Source of the DNA: Pseudomonas moraviensis
GTDB lineage: Bacteria > Pseudomonadota > Gammaproteobacteria > Pseudomonadales > Pseudomonadaceae
DNA: 64,000 nucleotides
Assembly: GCF_900105805.1 (NCBI RefSeq)
Contig: NZ_LT629788.1
Location: 5,316,501-5,380,500 of the forward strand
Direction: 5' to 3'
The translations under genes and the position numbers were made by a program. Below, piece after piece: positions 1 to 7,722 of this stretch. Under the pieces are notes generated by a model. That model searched no databases, was not told the DNA's origin, and saw only the letters and a list, made by a program, of their open reading frames with translations. Within the stretch, counting starts at the first letter, position 1; each line of letters opens with the position of its first letter.

Positions 1-243
1 CAGTACCAGGGTCAGCGGCAGTTTGGCCGGCGGTGGCTGATCGAGGCTGACACGCAGTTCCGCTTCGCCCGCCTCCAGGCGCAGCAACTCGGCCGAACCC
101 ATCAGCCCGTTGATGCGCCCGACACGCAGGCTGTCGCCCACTTCCGAGCGATGGACTTCCTGCATGTGGGTCAGGCGGCGATCGCGCAGGACCACGCGGT
201 CTGCCGCGATGAAATCGGCCTCTTCGAGCAGCAGCAGGTTCAT
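1..243 (-). CDS. rsmE: 16S rRNA m3U1498 methyltransferase RsmE (N-terminal part, cut by window edge)
   Basis: Only the first 81 codons lie in the window; the gene runs off the left edge. The translation starts MNLLLLEEADFIAADRVVLR and contains LTHMQEVHRSEVGD, typical of the N-terminal PUA-like RNA-binding domain of RsmE, which methylates N3 of U1498 in 16S rRNA. The SPOUT catalytic domain would lie outside. The ATG overlaps the tatC stop codon by four bases (ATGA), so it is translationally coupled to the tat genes. The identification rests on the N-terminal sequence and the known placement of rsmE after tatC in Pseudomonas. Confidence 0.85.
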   Translation of the reverse strand, partial: MNLLLLEEADFIAADRVVLRDRRLTHMQEVHRSEVGDSLRVGRINGLMGSAELLRLEAGEAELRVSLDQPPPAKLPLTLVL

Positions 244-1031
244 GCCTGGGTCGCTGGCGGCTGATCGTTGTGATCGTCGGCCGGGGTTTCGTCCGGGCGT
301 TCGCGCTTGCTGACCAGCGCGCCGAAGAGGATGCCGATCTCGAACAGCATCCACATCGGCACGGCCAGCAGGGTCTGCGAGAAGATGTCCGGCGGCGTCA
401 GGATCATCCCGACCACGAAGCAGCCGATGATCACGTACGGACGGATCTTCTTCAGGTATTTGACGTCGACCACGCCGATCCACACCAGCAGCACCACGGC
501 CACCGGAATCTCGAACGCCACGCCGAAGGCGAAGAACAGCGTCATGACGAAATCGAGGTAGCTGGCGATGTCGGTCATCATTTCCACGCCGGCCGGGGTG
601 GCGGCGGCGAAGAACTTGAAGATCAGCGGAAAGACGAAGTAATAGGCGAACGCCATGCCGATGTAGAACAGCAGGATGCTGGAGATCAGCAGCGGTACCG
701 CAACGCGTTTTTCATGCTTGTACAGGCCTGGCGCAATAAAGCCCCAGATCTGGTGCAGGATCACCGGAATCGCAAGAAACAGCGAAACCATCATCGTCAG
801 CTTCAGCGGCGTCAGGAATGGCGACGACACGTCGGTGGCGATCATCGTCGCGCCGACCGGCAGGTACTGGCGCAGCGGCGTCGAGACGAAGGTGTAGATC
901 TGCTGGGTAAAGGCGAACAGCCCGGCAAAGATAATGAAGATCGCCGCCACGCAACGCAGCAGGCGGGTGCGCAACTCGGTGAGGTGCGAAACCAGCGGCA
1001 TGTGCTGGTCGTTTTCCGGAAGATCGCTCAT
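240..1031 (-). CDS. tatC: Sec-independent protein translocase subunit TatC
   Basis: A 263-residue polytopic inner-membrane protein with six hydrophobic segments. TatC is the receptor that, with TatB, binds twin-arginine signal peptides of folded exported proteins. The N-terminal cytoplasmic motif PLVSHLTELRTRL carries Glu19 and Arg21, the counterparts of the signal-peptide-binding residues of E. coli TatC. The C-terminus after the last membrane segment is hydrophilic and acidic (PDETPADDHND), a variable tail. It overlaps tatB by four bases upstream and rsmE by four downstream, giving a tatABC-rsmE unit. Confidence 0.97.
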   Translation of the reverse strand: MSDLPENDQHMPLVSHLTELRTRLLRCVAAIFIIFAGLFAFTQQIYTFVSTPLRQYLPVGATMIATDVSSPFLTPLKLTMMVSLFLAIPVILHQIWGFIAPGLYKHEKRVAVPLLISSILLFYIGMAFAYYFVFPLIFKFFAAATPAGVEMMTDIASYLDFVMTLFFAFGVAFEIPVAVVLLVWIGVVDVKYLKKIRPYVIIGCFVVGMILTPPDIFSQTLLAVPMWMLFEIGILFGALVSKRERPDETPADDHNDQPPATQA

Positions 1032-1498
1032 GGGGCTCGCGGCGGCAAAGTGGTGTCGTGAGGCGCAGGTGTAGTCGGCGCGGCGGTGGGAGCTACGTGT
1101 TCAACCGATGTGTCCGCGGCAACCGGCGCCGGTACTGGCGGTGTTACAACCGGTGCAGGTGCAGGTGCAGGTGCAGGTGCAGGTGCAGTCGGAGCGGAAG
1201 CGTTGTGAATTGTCTGCTCCCCCACAGGCTCGACCGGCGTCGGCTCCTGTTGGCTCGGATTGAAAATCTTCCGCGCCTCTTGCTCCAGCGACAGAATATG
1301 TTCGTTGTGCAGTTGCCGACGGATCTCGTCGGCACCGATTTCACGTTCAACTTCCTGTTTGATCGCGTTGAAGCTGCGCTTCAGGCGGCCGACCCACAGA
1401 CCGGCGGTGCGCGCAGCGCCCGGCAGACGCTCGGGGCCGAGCACCAGCAGGGCGACGAGGCCGACGAGCAGCAGTTCAGAGAAGCTGATACCAAACAT
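1028..1498 (-). CDS. tatB: Sec-independent protein translocase subunit TatB
   Basis: A 156-residue single-span protein that partners TatC in the Tat receptor complex. The N-terminus MFGISFSELLLVGLVALLVL followed by GPERLP is the TatB membrane helix and Gly-Pro hinge, and an amphipathic helix rich in Lys, Arg and Glu follows. The C-terminal third is a low-complexity Pro-Ala tail; its (AP)n stretch is encoded by six exact GGTGCA hexamers on the plus strand (1152-1187). The tail is expected to be cytoplasmic and non-essential, so repeat-length change would be tolerated. It overlaps tatC by four bases and sits 10 bases after tatA. Confidence 0.95.
   Translation of the reverse strand: MFGISFSELLLVGLVALLVLGPERLPGAARTAGLWVGRLKRSFNAIKQEVEREIGADEIRRQLHNEHILSLEQEARKIFNPSQQEPTPVEPVGEQTIHNASAPTAPAPAPAPAPAPVVTPPVPAPVAADTSVEHVAPTAAPTTPAPHDTTLPPRAP
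1152..1187. repeat. Hexanucleotide tandem repeat inside tatB (6 x GGTGCA)
   Basis: Six perfect copies of GGTGCA (plus-strand reading), in frame with tatB and encoding alternating Ala-Pro in the cytoplasmic tail. Slippage would change tail length by two residues per unit without a frameshift. Confidence 0.9.
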
Positions 1499-1508
1499 TA
1501 GTCAGTGC

Positions 1509-1790
1509 TCACACGTCTTTGCGGATCGGCTCTTCGACTTTTTGCGCCTGCACGTCGATGGTGTGCGGCGGGTTGGCCTGAGCGGTGGTTTGCGGCTGCA
1601 CCGGTGGCACTGGCTGCGCCGGCGGGGTCACGTTCGGCTCGGTCGGTTTTTCGTCGTCATTCATGGCTTTGCGGAAGCCCTTGATTGATTCACCAACGTC
1701 AGTACCGAGGTTTTTCAGTTTCTTGGTACCGAACACCAGCACCACGACAATCAGAATGACGACCCAGTGTTTCCAGTCAAAAATGCCCAT
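1509..1790 (-). CDS. tatA: Sec-independent protein translocase subunit TatA
   Basis: TatA oligomerises to form the Tat pathway pore. The 93-residue product starts MGIFDWKHWVVILIVVVLVF, has the conserved Phe20-Gly21 hinge (VFGTKKL) and an amphipathic helix GTDVGESIKGFRKAM, then a Pro/Thr-rich tail. A longer reading frame extends 30 codons upstream, but the ATG at 1790 is chosen because it gives the family N-terminus and has a GAGAGGAA ribosome-binding site just before it. It is the first tat gene, 25 bases after hisE on the same strand, so it is probably co-transcribed with the his genes. Confidence 0.96.
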   Translation of the reverse strand: MGIFDWKHWVVILIVVVLVFGTKKLKNLGTDVGESIKGFRKAMNDDEKPTEPNVTPPAQPVPPVQPQTTAQANPPHTIDVQAQKVEEPIRKDV

Positions 1791-1815
1791 GTGGCGATTC
1801 CTCTCTAAAAATTGT

Positions 1816-2148
1816 TCAGGCGGACGGACGCGAGGCTTTCTCGACGTGTCCGGACAGGCCGAAGCGACGGTCCAGTTCATCCAGCACGGCCTGCGGATGC
1901 TGCCCCAGTTGGGCGAGCATGACCATGCTGTGGAACCACAGGTCGGCGGTCTCGTAGATCACATCACTGCAGTCGCCGCTGATCGCGGCATCCTTGGCGG
2001 CAATAATGGTTTCGACCGACTCTTCGCCGACTTTCTCCAGAATCTTGTTCAGCCCCTTGTGATACAGGCTGGCGACATACGAACTGTCGGCGGCTGCACC
2101 TTTGCGCTCTTCGAGCACTTCAGCCAGACGGGTCAGGGTGTCACTCAT
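1816..2148 (-). CDS. hisE: Phosphoribosyl-ATP pyrophosphatase HisE
   Basis: Hydrolyses phosphoribosyl-ATP to phosphoribosyl-AMP, the second step of histidine biosynthesis. The 110-residue protein contains KVGEESVETIIAAKDAA and DVIYETADLWFHSMVML, the acidic metal-binding helices of the HisE/MazG-like all-alpha fold. The start MSDTLTRL is chosen over an ATG nine codons upstream because it matches the family length. HisE is a separate protein here, unlike the fused HisIE of enterobacteria. It overlaps the end of hisI by eight bases. Confidence 0.95.
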   Translation of the reverse strand: MSDTLTRLAEVLEERKGAAADSSYVASLYHKGLNKILEKVGEESVETIIAAKDAAISGDCSDVIYETADLWFHSMVMLAQLGQHPQAVLDELDRRFGLSGHVEKASRPSA

Positions 2149-2542
2149 GTGTGTGTCCTGCGGAGTAGATGGCATGCGGGTCTTTCAGAACCGGGTCGAC
2201 CGTTTTCCAGTCGCCGTTTTCGAAGACTCGGTAAAAGCAGCTTTGACGGCCGGTGTGGCAGGCGATGTCGCCGATCTGTTCAACCATCAGGATGATCACG
2301 TCGGCGTCACAGTCCAGACGCATTTCATGCAGAGTCTGCACATGGCCGGACTCTTCGCCCTTGCGCCACAGCTTGCCACGGGAACGTGACCAGTAGATTG
2401 CACGATTCTCCGCTGCGGTCAGTTCCAGCGCTTCGCGGTTCATCCAGGCCATCATCAATACGCGCCCGGTCTTGTGATCCTGAGCGATCGCCGGCACCAG
2501 GCCGTCAGCGTCCCACTTGATCTCGTCCAGCCAGTTTTTCAT
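2141..2542 (-). CDS. hisI: Phosphoribosyl-AMP cyclohydrolase HisI
   Basis: Opens the adenine ring of phosphoribosyl-AMP, the third histidine step. The 133-residue protein shows the Mg-binding DCDAD motif and the zinc-site pattern CHTGRQSCFYR near the C-terminus, both diagnostic. The start MKNWLDEIKWD is preceded by a CAGGAA ribosome site; an in-frame ATG 11 codons upstream would add residues foreign to the family. It is a stand-alone cyclohydrolase as usual in Pseudomonas, directly upstream of hisE. Confidence 0.96.
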   Translation of the reverse strand: MKNWLDEIKWDADGLVPAIAQDHKTGRVLMMAWMNREALELTAAENRAIYWSRSRGKLWRKGEESGHVQTLHEMRLDCDADVIILMVEQIGDIACHTGRQSCFYRVFENGDWKTVDPVLKDPHAIYSAGHTHE

Positions 2543-2559
2543 CTTCAGTTCCTGAAAAG

Positions 2560-2655
2560 CAGCTTCGAGTTTCAAGCTTCAAGCTGCAAGTAAAAGCAGG
2601 TCGCGGTGTACCTGTGTCGTCAAGCTTGCAGCTCGCAGCTTATAACTTGCAGCCG
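2560..2655. repeat. Dispersed inverted repeat (AAGCTTCAAGCTGCAAG type)
   Basis: The ubiB-hisI gap contains AAGCTTCAAGCTGCAAG followed about 35 bases later by CTTGCAGCTCGCAGCTTATA and another CTTGCAG. The arms can pair to form an imperfect hairpin. It resembles a further REP-like family of pseudomonads. A terminator role is not supported, as no T-run follows. Confidence 0.5.
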
Positions 2656-2662
2656 ATTCGTG

Positions 2663-4267
2663 CTATCGGCGAACGACCAGATACAAGCCGACCGCCACCA
2701 TGATCCCGGCGGGCCAGTGCGCCCAATCGGTCAGCGGGCCACCAGCGGCGAGGGTCGCGCCGCCGGCCAGATGCGCGCAGCCGAGCAGGCGCAGGAACCA
2801 GTCGTCCTTTCGTTTGTGCCACGGCGGCGGCGGGTCTTTGGCATGGGGTTGCGACATGCGCTCGAGCAGGTCGCGGGCCATGTTCGACAGGTGCGGAATC
2901 TGCTCCAGCTGGCTGTGCACGTTGCCCAGCAAGGCTTTCGGGCTGACGCGCTCGCGCATCCAGCGCTCGAGAAACGGCTGCGCGGTGTTCCACAGATCCA
3001 GATCCGGATACAGCTGGCGACCGAGGCCTTCGATGTTCAGCAGAGTCTTCTGCAACAGCACCAGTTGGGGCTGCACTTCCATGTTGAAGCGGCGCGCGGT
3101 CTGGAACAGGCGCATCAGCACCTGGCCAAATGAAATATCTTTTAACGGTTTTTCGAAGATCGGTTCGCAGACGGTACGGATCGCCGCTTCGAATTCATTG
3201 AGTTTGGTTTCCGCCGGCACCCAGCCCGAGTCGATGTGCAACTGCGCGACACGGCGGTAGTCACGCTTGAAGAAGGCGAACAGATTGCGCGCCAGATAAT
3301 CCTGGTCTTCCGGGGTCAGGCTGCCGACGATGCCGCAGTCGATCGCAATGTACTGCGGGCTCCACGGGTTGACGGTGCTGACGAAAATGTTGCCCGGGTG
3401 CATGTCGGCGTGGAAGAAACTGTCGCGGAACACCTGCGTGAAGAAGATCTCCACACCGCGCTCGGCAAGCATTTTCATGTCGGTGCGCTGGTCGGCGAGG
3501 GTCGCCAGGTCAGTGACCTGAATCCCGTAGATGCGCTCCATCACCAGCACTTTCGGCCGGCACCAGTCCCAGTAGACTTGCGGCACGTACAGCAGCTGCG
3601 AGCCTTCGAAGTTGCGGCGCAACTGGCTGGCGTTGGCCGCTTCGCGCAACAGGTCGAGTTCGTCGTAAATGGTTTTTTCGTAATCCTGCACCACATCGAC
3701 CGGGTGCAGCAGGCGCGCGTCAGCGGAGAATTTCTCGGCAGCACGGGCGAGGATGAACAGCCACGCCAGATCTTGGGCAATCACCGGTTTCAGGCCAGGG
3801 CGAATGACCTTGACCACCACTTCTTCGCCGCTTTTGAGCTGCGCCGCATGCACCTGCGCCACCGAGGCCGAGGCCAGCGGTTCAACGTCGAAACGGCTGA
3901 ACACTTCGCTGATTTTCTTGCCCAGCTGTTCTTCGATCAGCTTGATCGACACCTGCGAATCGAACGGCGGCACGCGGTCCTGCAGGAGCATCAGCTCATC
4001 GGCGATGTCTTCCGGCAACAGGTCGCGACGGGTCGAAAGGATCTGCCCGAACTTGATGAAGATCGGCCCCAGATCCTGCAACGCCAGGCGCAAGCGCGCG
4101 CCACGGTTGAGCTCCAGCGGCTTGCGCGGCAGCCAGCGCCACGGCAGCAGAAAGCGCACGGCCAGGAGAAACCACGGCAGCGGCAGATCGAACAGCAGGT
4201 CATCGAGGCGGTAGCGGATCACGACGCGCTGGATGCGCAACAGACGGCGGACGGCAAGCAGCTTCAT
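2663..4267 (-). CDS. ubiB: Ubiquinone biosynthesis accessory ATPase/kinase-like protein UbiB
   Basis: A 534-residue ABC1/UbiB atypical-kinase family protein needed for ubiquinone biosynthesis, thought to use ATPase activity to help extract lipid intermediates for the Ubi complex. The family signature KxGQ is seen as Lys72-Phe-Gly-Gln75 in IKFGQILSTR. The Ala-rich nucleotide loop is ASASVAQVHAAQ, and the C-terminal end has two hydrophobic segments that fit the usual membrane anchor. It follows ubiE and ubiJ with a four-base overlap to ubiJ, so the three form one operon. Confidence 0.96.
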   Translation of the reverse strand: MKLLAVRRLLRIQRVVIRYRLDDLLFDLPLPWFLLAVRFLLPWRWLPRKPLELNRGARLRLALQDLGPIFIKFGQILSTRRDLLPEDIADELMLLQDRVPPFDSQVSIKLIEEQLGKKISEVFSRFDVEPLASASVAQVHAAQLKSGEEVVVKVIRPGLKPVIAQDLAWLFILARAAEKFSADARLLHPVDVVQDYEKTIYDELDLLREAANASQLRRNFEGSQLLYVPQVYWDWCRPKVLVMERIYGIQVTDLATLADQRTDMKMLAERGVEIFFTQVFRDSFFHADMHPGNIFVSTVNPWSPQYIAIDCGIVGSLTPEDQDYLARNLFAFFKRDYRRVAQLHIDSGWVPAETKLNEFEAAIRTVCEPIFEKPLKDISFGQVLMRLFQTARRFNMEVQPQLVLLQKTLLNIEGLGRQLYPDLDLWNTAQPFLERWMRERVSPKALLGNVHSQLEQIPHLSNMARDLLERMSQPHAKDPPPPWHKRKDDWFLRLLGCAHLAGGATLAAGGPLTDWAHWPAGIMVAVGLYLVVRR

Positions 4268-4887
4268 GCGTTATCGCTTGGGTCGAGGGATCGGGAAAGG
4301 CGCTCGAAACGCGCCTCGAGTCGTTCCAGATCAAGTTTGATCCGGTCCAGTTCGCTGAACCGCGCTTCGGCTTCGCGCTGCCCGACAAGGGTGCGTGATT
4401 CTTCGGCGAGGTATTCGGCAAGATTCTGGTTGAGGCTGGCAAATCCTTGTTGATACCAGCGCGCGCGGCTGCGCAGATGACCACCGAGCAACTGCGTGGC
4501 GACCGGACCGAGCCAGCGCGAGAGTTCGTACTCCCAGTCCAGCTCGAGGTCTTGCAGCACACCGGCCAGCTCCAGCAACACGCCGCTGTCGCCATCGAGC
4601 TCGACTTCCGGAGCGTGCAGCACGGCGGTCTTGTCTTTGCTCAGGGCCAGTTTCACCAGGCTCGAGGCCGGTGCGCGCAATGTGCAATCGACGTCCGCCG
4701 CCCACTGTGAAGCCAGCATCAGGCCTTCGTCGCTGGGCAGAATGAACAGTTGCAGGGCCGGGCTGCGGCAATCGACAGCAATCACCTTGCCGGTCAGATG
4801 CGCCAGGCGCGGCAGCGCCGTGCTGTCGAGACGCAGCACCCGGTTGAGGCCGAGTTCGACGCTGGCGAGCAGCCCGGTCAGCAACAT
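4264..4887 (-). CDS. ubiJ: Ubiquinone biosynthesis accessory factor UbiJ (SCP2 domain)
   Basis: A 207-residue protein of the UbiJ family. The N-terminal about 120 residues form an SCP2-like lipid-binding domain, and the C-terminus (LDRIKLDLERLEARFERLSR) is a coiled coil. UbiJ with UbiK forms the accessory scaffold of the cytosolic Ubi metabolon and binds polyprenyl intermediates. It lies between ubiE and ubiB, which is the conserved position, touching ubiE and overlapping ubiB. Recognition is mainly from context plus the fold pattern. Confidence 0.9.
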   Translation of the reverse strand: MLLTGLLASVELGLNRVLRLDSTALPRLAHLTGKVIAVDCRSPALQLFILPSDEGLMLASQWAADVDCTLRAPASSLVKLALSKDKTAVLHAPEVELDGDSGVLLELAGVLQDLELDWEYELSRWLGPVATQLLGGHLRSRARWYQQGFASLNQNLAEYLAEESRTLVGQREAEARFSELDRIKLDLERLEARFERLSRSLDPSDNA

Positions 4888-5657
4888 CAGGGTTTGATGC
4901 CGCGGTGCAGGGCGACGATACCTGCGGTCATGTTGTGATAGGTCACGCGGTCGAAACCGGCTTCGACCATCATCGACTTCAGGGTTTCCTGATTCGGGTG
5001 CATGCGGATCGATTCGGCCAGGTAGCGGTAGCTTTCCGAATCGTTGGTGATCAGCTTGCCCATCAGCGGCATGAAGGCGAACGAGTAGGCGTCGTAGGCT
5101 TTGGACATCAGCGCATTGGTCGGCTTGGAGAATTCCAGCACCAGCAGGCGTCCGCCGGGCTTGAGCACGCGCAGCATCGAACGCAGCGCGTCCTCTTTGT
5201 GCGTCACGTTGCGCAGGCCGAAGGCGATGGTTACGCAGTCGAAATGGTTGTCCGGGAACGGCAGCTTTTCTGCGTCGGCCTGGACGAATTCGACATTGCC
5301 GGCAACGCCGAGATCGAGCAGGCGATCACGGCCGACCTTGAGCATCGATTCGTTGATGTCGGCCAGCACCACTTGGCCAGTCGGGCCAACGAGGTGCGAG
5401 AACTTGCGGGTCAGGTCGCCGGTGCCGCCGGCGATGTCGAGCACGCGGTTGCCGCTGCGCACGCCGGAAAGCTCGATCGCGAAACGCTTCCACAGGCGGT
5501 GCATGCCGCCCGACAGAAGGTCGTTCATCAGGTCGTATTTCGCGGCTACGGAATGGAAAACCTCAGCGACTTTTTCCGCTTTCTGGCTTTCCGGAACGTT
5601 TTTGAAGCCGAAGTGAGTGGTGGGTTCGGCATCGCTGCCTTTGCGCTGATCAGTCAT
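4887..5657 (-). CDS. ubiE: Demethylmenaquinone/2-polyprenyl-6-methoxy-benzoquinol C-methyltransferase UbiE
   Basis: A SAM-dependent C-methyltransferase of ubiquinone (and menaquinone) biosynthesis. The 256-residue product contains the nucleotide motif VLDIAGGTGDL, ADINESML, and the family-specific FGLRNVTHKEDALRSMLRVL and TNDSESYRYLAESI. The start MTDQRKGSDAEPTTHFGFK is chosen; an in-frame ATG 47 codons upstream would read into the divergent intergenic region. It is the first gene of the ubiE-ubiJ-ubiB-hisI-hisE-tat run, with its promoter probably in the 154 bases shared with the divergent PHA-system gene. Confidence 0.97.
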   Translation of the reverse strand: MTDQRKGSDAEPTTHFGFKNVPESQKAEKVAEVFHSVAAKYDLMNDLLSGGMHRLWKRFAIELSGVRSGNRVLDIAGGTGDLTRKFSHLVGPTGQVVLADINESMLKVGRDRLLDLGVAGNVEFVQADAEKLPFPDNHFDCVTIAFGLRNVTHKEDALRSMLRVLKPGGRLLVLEFSKPTNALMSKAYDAYSFAFMPLMGKLITNDSESYRYLAESIRMHPNQETLKSMMVEAGFDRVTYHNMTAGIVALHRGIKP

Positions 5658-5811
5658 ATCGCTGTCACCAAAAGAGAATGCGCGACATTCTAATCCCCAA
5701 GCCATGCTTTGTCTTGGAATGGCTAAAGGTAAGATGGGCAACCTTCGGGACGATTTGCCGCAGATGCGGTCAAGATTCCACGTCAGCCATTCAATCATCA
5801 GGAGTCATTCC

Positions 5812-6087
5812 ATGGCCAAAATCAGTGTTGAGCGCGCCCACACCCTGGGCAAGGAAGCCGCCCGCGAGAAGGCCGACAAACTGGCCAGGAAGCTCAATGA
5901 ACAATACGGCCTGGAGCCGCAGTGGTCAGGCGACACCCTGAACCTCAAGCGCTCGGGCGTGAAAGGCGCAGTGCATGTGGCGGACGATTCGATCAGGGTC
6001 GACGTCGAGCTGGGCCTGATGATGTCGGCCATGAGCGGCATGATCAAAGCCGAGATCGAAAGAGCCCTCGACAAAGCCTTGGCCTGA
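5812..6087 (+). CDS. Polyhydroxyalkanoic acid system family protein
   Basis: A 91-residue protein of the family annotated as polyhydroxyalkanoic acid system protein (PHA_gran_rgn), found next to PHA phasin genes. It has an amphipathic KLARKLNEQYGLEPQW region, followed by a short hydrophobic MMSAMSGMIKAEIERAL C-terminus. The precise function is not known; a granule-associated or regulatory role is inferred from location. The ATG at 5812 is chosen because it has CAGGAG at a proper distance; a longer frame starts 36 codons earlier but lacks this. It is divergent from ubiE and upstream of phaIF. Confidence 0.85.
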   Translation: MAKISVERAHTLGKEAAREKADKLARKLNEQYGLEPQWSGDTLNLKRSGVKGAVHVADDSIRVDVELGLMMSAMSGMIKAEIERALDKALA

Positions 6088-6098
6088 AACACGATCCC

Positions 6099-6188
6099 CT
6101 GTAGGAGTGAGCCTGCTCGCGATAGCGGTCTGTCAGTCAAATTATCAGTGACTGACAAACCGCTTTCGCGAGCAGGCTCGCTCCCACA
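6099..6188. repeat. REPIN (GTAGGAGTGAGCCTGCTCGCGA family)
   Basis: Two inverted REP arms, TGTAGGAGTGAGCCTGCTCG and CGAGCAGGCTCGCTCCCACA, flank a short spacer. The right arm differs slightly (CTCCCACA), so this is a hybrid pair. The same family recurs at about 20.98, 41.24, 42.61, 45.02 and 49.83 kb. Confidence 0.9.
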
Positions 6189-6305
6189 TTTGTTTAGAGT
6201 TGCTCCCGCTGGTTAGGGTGCCCTTTCTAATTTTTCTGCCTACTTTGTGCCTGAGCCCGACACTCGTCCGGCAGTTCCTCAAACCTTCTGCGCGTGAGGT
6301 GCACC

Positions 6306-6728
6306 ATGGCCAAAGTCATTTTGAAGAAAAAAATCGACGCTCCGACTTCCACTCTGAGCGACGTCAAATCCTATGCCCGCAAGATCTGGCTGGCAGGCCT
6401 GGGCGCCTATACCAAGGTCGGCCAGGAGGGCAGCGAGTACTTCCAGGAACTCGTCGCCGCTGGTCAAACTGTTGAAAAGAAAGGCAAAAAAGCCGTGAGC
6501 GAAAAACTCCTCGCGGCCAACGCCGAGATCGATGATGCGGCCACTCAGGTCAGCTCGTTCAAGGGTCGTGTTGAAGTTCAGCTGGACAAGGTCGAGAAGG
6601 CCTTCGACAACCGTGTGGCCAGCGCCTTGAATCGGATCGGCATTCCGTCTAAACATGACGTTGAGGCACTCTCTGCTAAGCTCGATGAGCTGACGGCATT
6701 GCTCGAACGCGTCGCGCGAAAATCTTAA
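6306..6728 (+). CDS. phaI: Polyhydroxyalkanoate granule-associated phasin PhaI
   Basis: A 140-residue phasin that coats PHA granules. It shares with PhaF the N-terminal block YARKIWLAGLGAYTKVGQEG and an amphipathic helical middle that binds the granule surface; a leucine-heptad-like end (LSAKLDELTALLERV) suits oligomerisation. The ATG at 6306 (MAKVILKKK) follows GTGAGG; an ATG four codons earlier is less likely. It is 10 bases upstream of phaF, forming the phaIF operon. In other pseudomonads this promoter is activated by PhaD; I do not identify the operator here. Confidence 0.94.
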   Translation: MAKVILKKKIDAPTSTLSDVKSYARKIWLAGLGAYTKVGQEGSEYFQELVAAGQTVEKKGKKAVSEKLLAANAEIDDAATQVSSFKGRVEVQLDKVEKAFDNRVASALNRIGIPSKHDVEALSAKLDELTALLERVARKS

Positions 6729-6738
6729 GGAGAACGGG

Positions 6739-7656
6739 ATGGCTGGCAAAAAGAACACCGATAAAGAAAGCAGCTCGTGGGTCGGGAAGGTCGAGTCCTA
6801 CTCCCGCAAGATCTGGCTGGCTGGTTTAGGCGTGTACTCGAAGATCGACACTGACGGCAGCAAACTCTTCGATGCATTGGTCAAAGACGGCGAGAAAGCC
6901 GAGAAGCTCACCAAGACAGCAGTCGGCAAGAAAGTCGAGGACTCGACCTCCTCGGCGAAGTCGCGCATCAGCGGCGTGAAAGACCGCGCACTGGGCAAAT
7001 GGGACGAGCTGGAAGGCGCGTTCGACAAGCGCCTGAACAGCGCGATTTCGCGCCTGGGTGTGCCGAGCCGCAATGAGGTCAAGGCGCTCAACGCCAAGGT
7101 CGATACGCTGACCAGGCAGATCGAGAAACTCACCGGTCTGAAGGCTCAGCCCGTAGCGGCGAAAACCGCGGCGGCGAAACCGGCTAGCAAAACTGCGGCG
7201 GCCAAACCTGCAACGAAAACCGCAGCCAAGCCACTGACCAAAGCGGCGGCAAAACCTGCTGCGAAAGCTGCGGCCAAGCCGGCCGCGAAAACGGCAGCCG
7301 CCAAGCCTGCGACCAAAGCGGCCACCAAACCGGTTGCCGCCAAAGCCGCTGCCAAACCGGCAACCAAAGCAGCAGCAAAACCTGCGGCTAAAACTGCAGC
7401 GAAACCAGCGGCCAAGCCAGCAGCGAAGACCGCTGCCGCCAAACCTGCTGCGAAGCCTGCGGCCAAACCGGCTGCGGCGAAAAAGCCTGCAGTGAAAAAA
7501 CCGGCCGCGCCGAAAGCCGCTGCACCGAAACCGGCCGCCGCGCCATCGACGGCTCCAACAGCTCCGGCCAACGCGGCAAATTCCGCCGCGGCACCCACGG
7601 CAGCAGCTACCCCGACTGCAGCATCGACTCCGTCGACGCCATCCAGTCAGTCCTGA
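6739..7656 (+). CDS. phaF: Polyhydroxyalkanoate granule-associated phasin/nucleoid protein PhaF
   Basis: A 305-residue two-part protein. Residues 1-135 are a phasin domain homologous to PhaI (SYSRKIWLAGLGVYSKI). Residues from about 138 are a histone-H1-like tail of AAKPA/AAKTA repeats rich in Ala, Lys and Pro that binds DNA. PhaF links granules to the nucleoid so they segregate at division. The repeats are degenerate at DNA level (about 7145-7560) and their number is expected to vary between strains. A strong intrinsic terminator follows at 7671. Confidence 0.96.
   Translation: MAGKKNTDKESSSWVGKVESYSRKIWLAGLGVYSKIDTDGSKLFDALVKDGEKAEKLTKTAVGKKVEDSTSSAKSRISGVKDRALGKWDELEGAFDKRLNSAISRLGVPSRNEVKALNAKVDTLTRQIEKLTGLKAQPVAAKTAAAKPASKTAAAKPATKTAAKPLTKAAAKPAAKAAAKPAAKTAAAKPATKAATKPVAAKAAAKPATKAAAKPAAKTAAKPAAKPAAKTAAAKPAAKPAAKPAAAKKPAVKKPAAPKAAAPKPAAAPSTAPTAPANAANSAAAPTAAATPTAASTPSTPSSQS
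7145..7560 (+). repeat. Degenerate AAKP coding repeat of phaF tail
   Basis: The stretch encodes over 25 imperfect copies of a four-to-five residue unit (AAKP, AAKT, AATKP). Codon choice varies between copies, which limits slippage. Confidence 0.8.
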
Positions 7657-7670
7657 TTTCAGGGCAAATC

Positions 7671-7705
7671 AAAAACGCCCGGCCTGTCAAGGTCGGGCGT
7701 TTTTG
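7671..7705 (+). terminator. Intrinsic terminator after phaF
   Basis: The stem ACGCCCGGCC / GGTCGGGCGT with a TGTCAA loop has a preceding A-run and a following T-run, so it can act in both directions. On the plus strand it ends phaIF. Confidence 0.9.
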
Positions 7706-7722
7706 TTTGTGCATTCCAAGCG

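Noticed and set aside
7145..7598. Ala/Gly-rich frames opposite the phaF tail
   Set aside because: They are by-products of the AAKP codon repeats; low-complexity products with no start signals.
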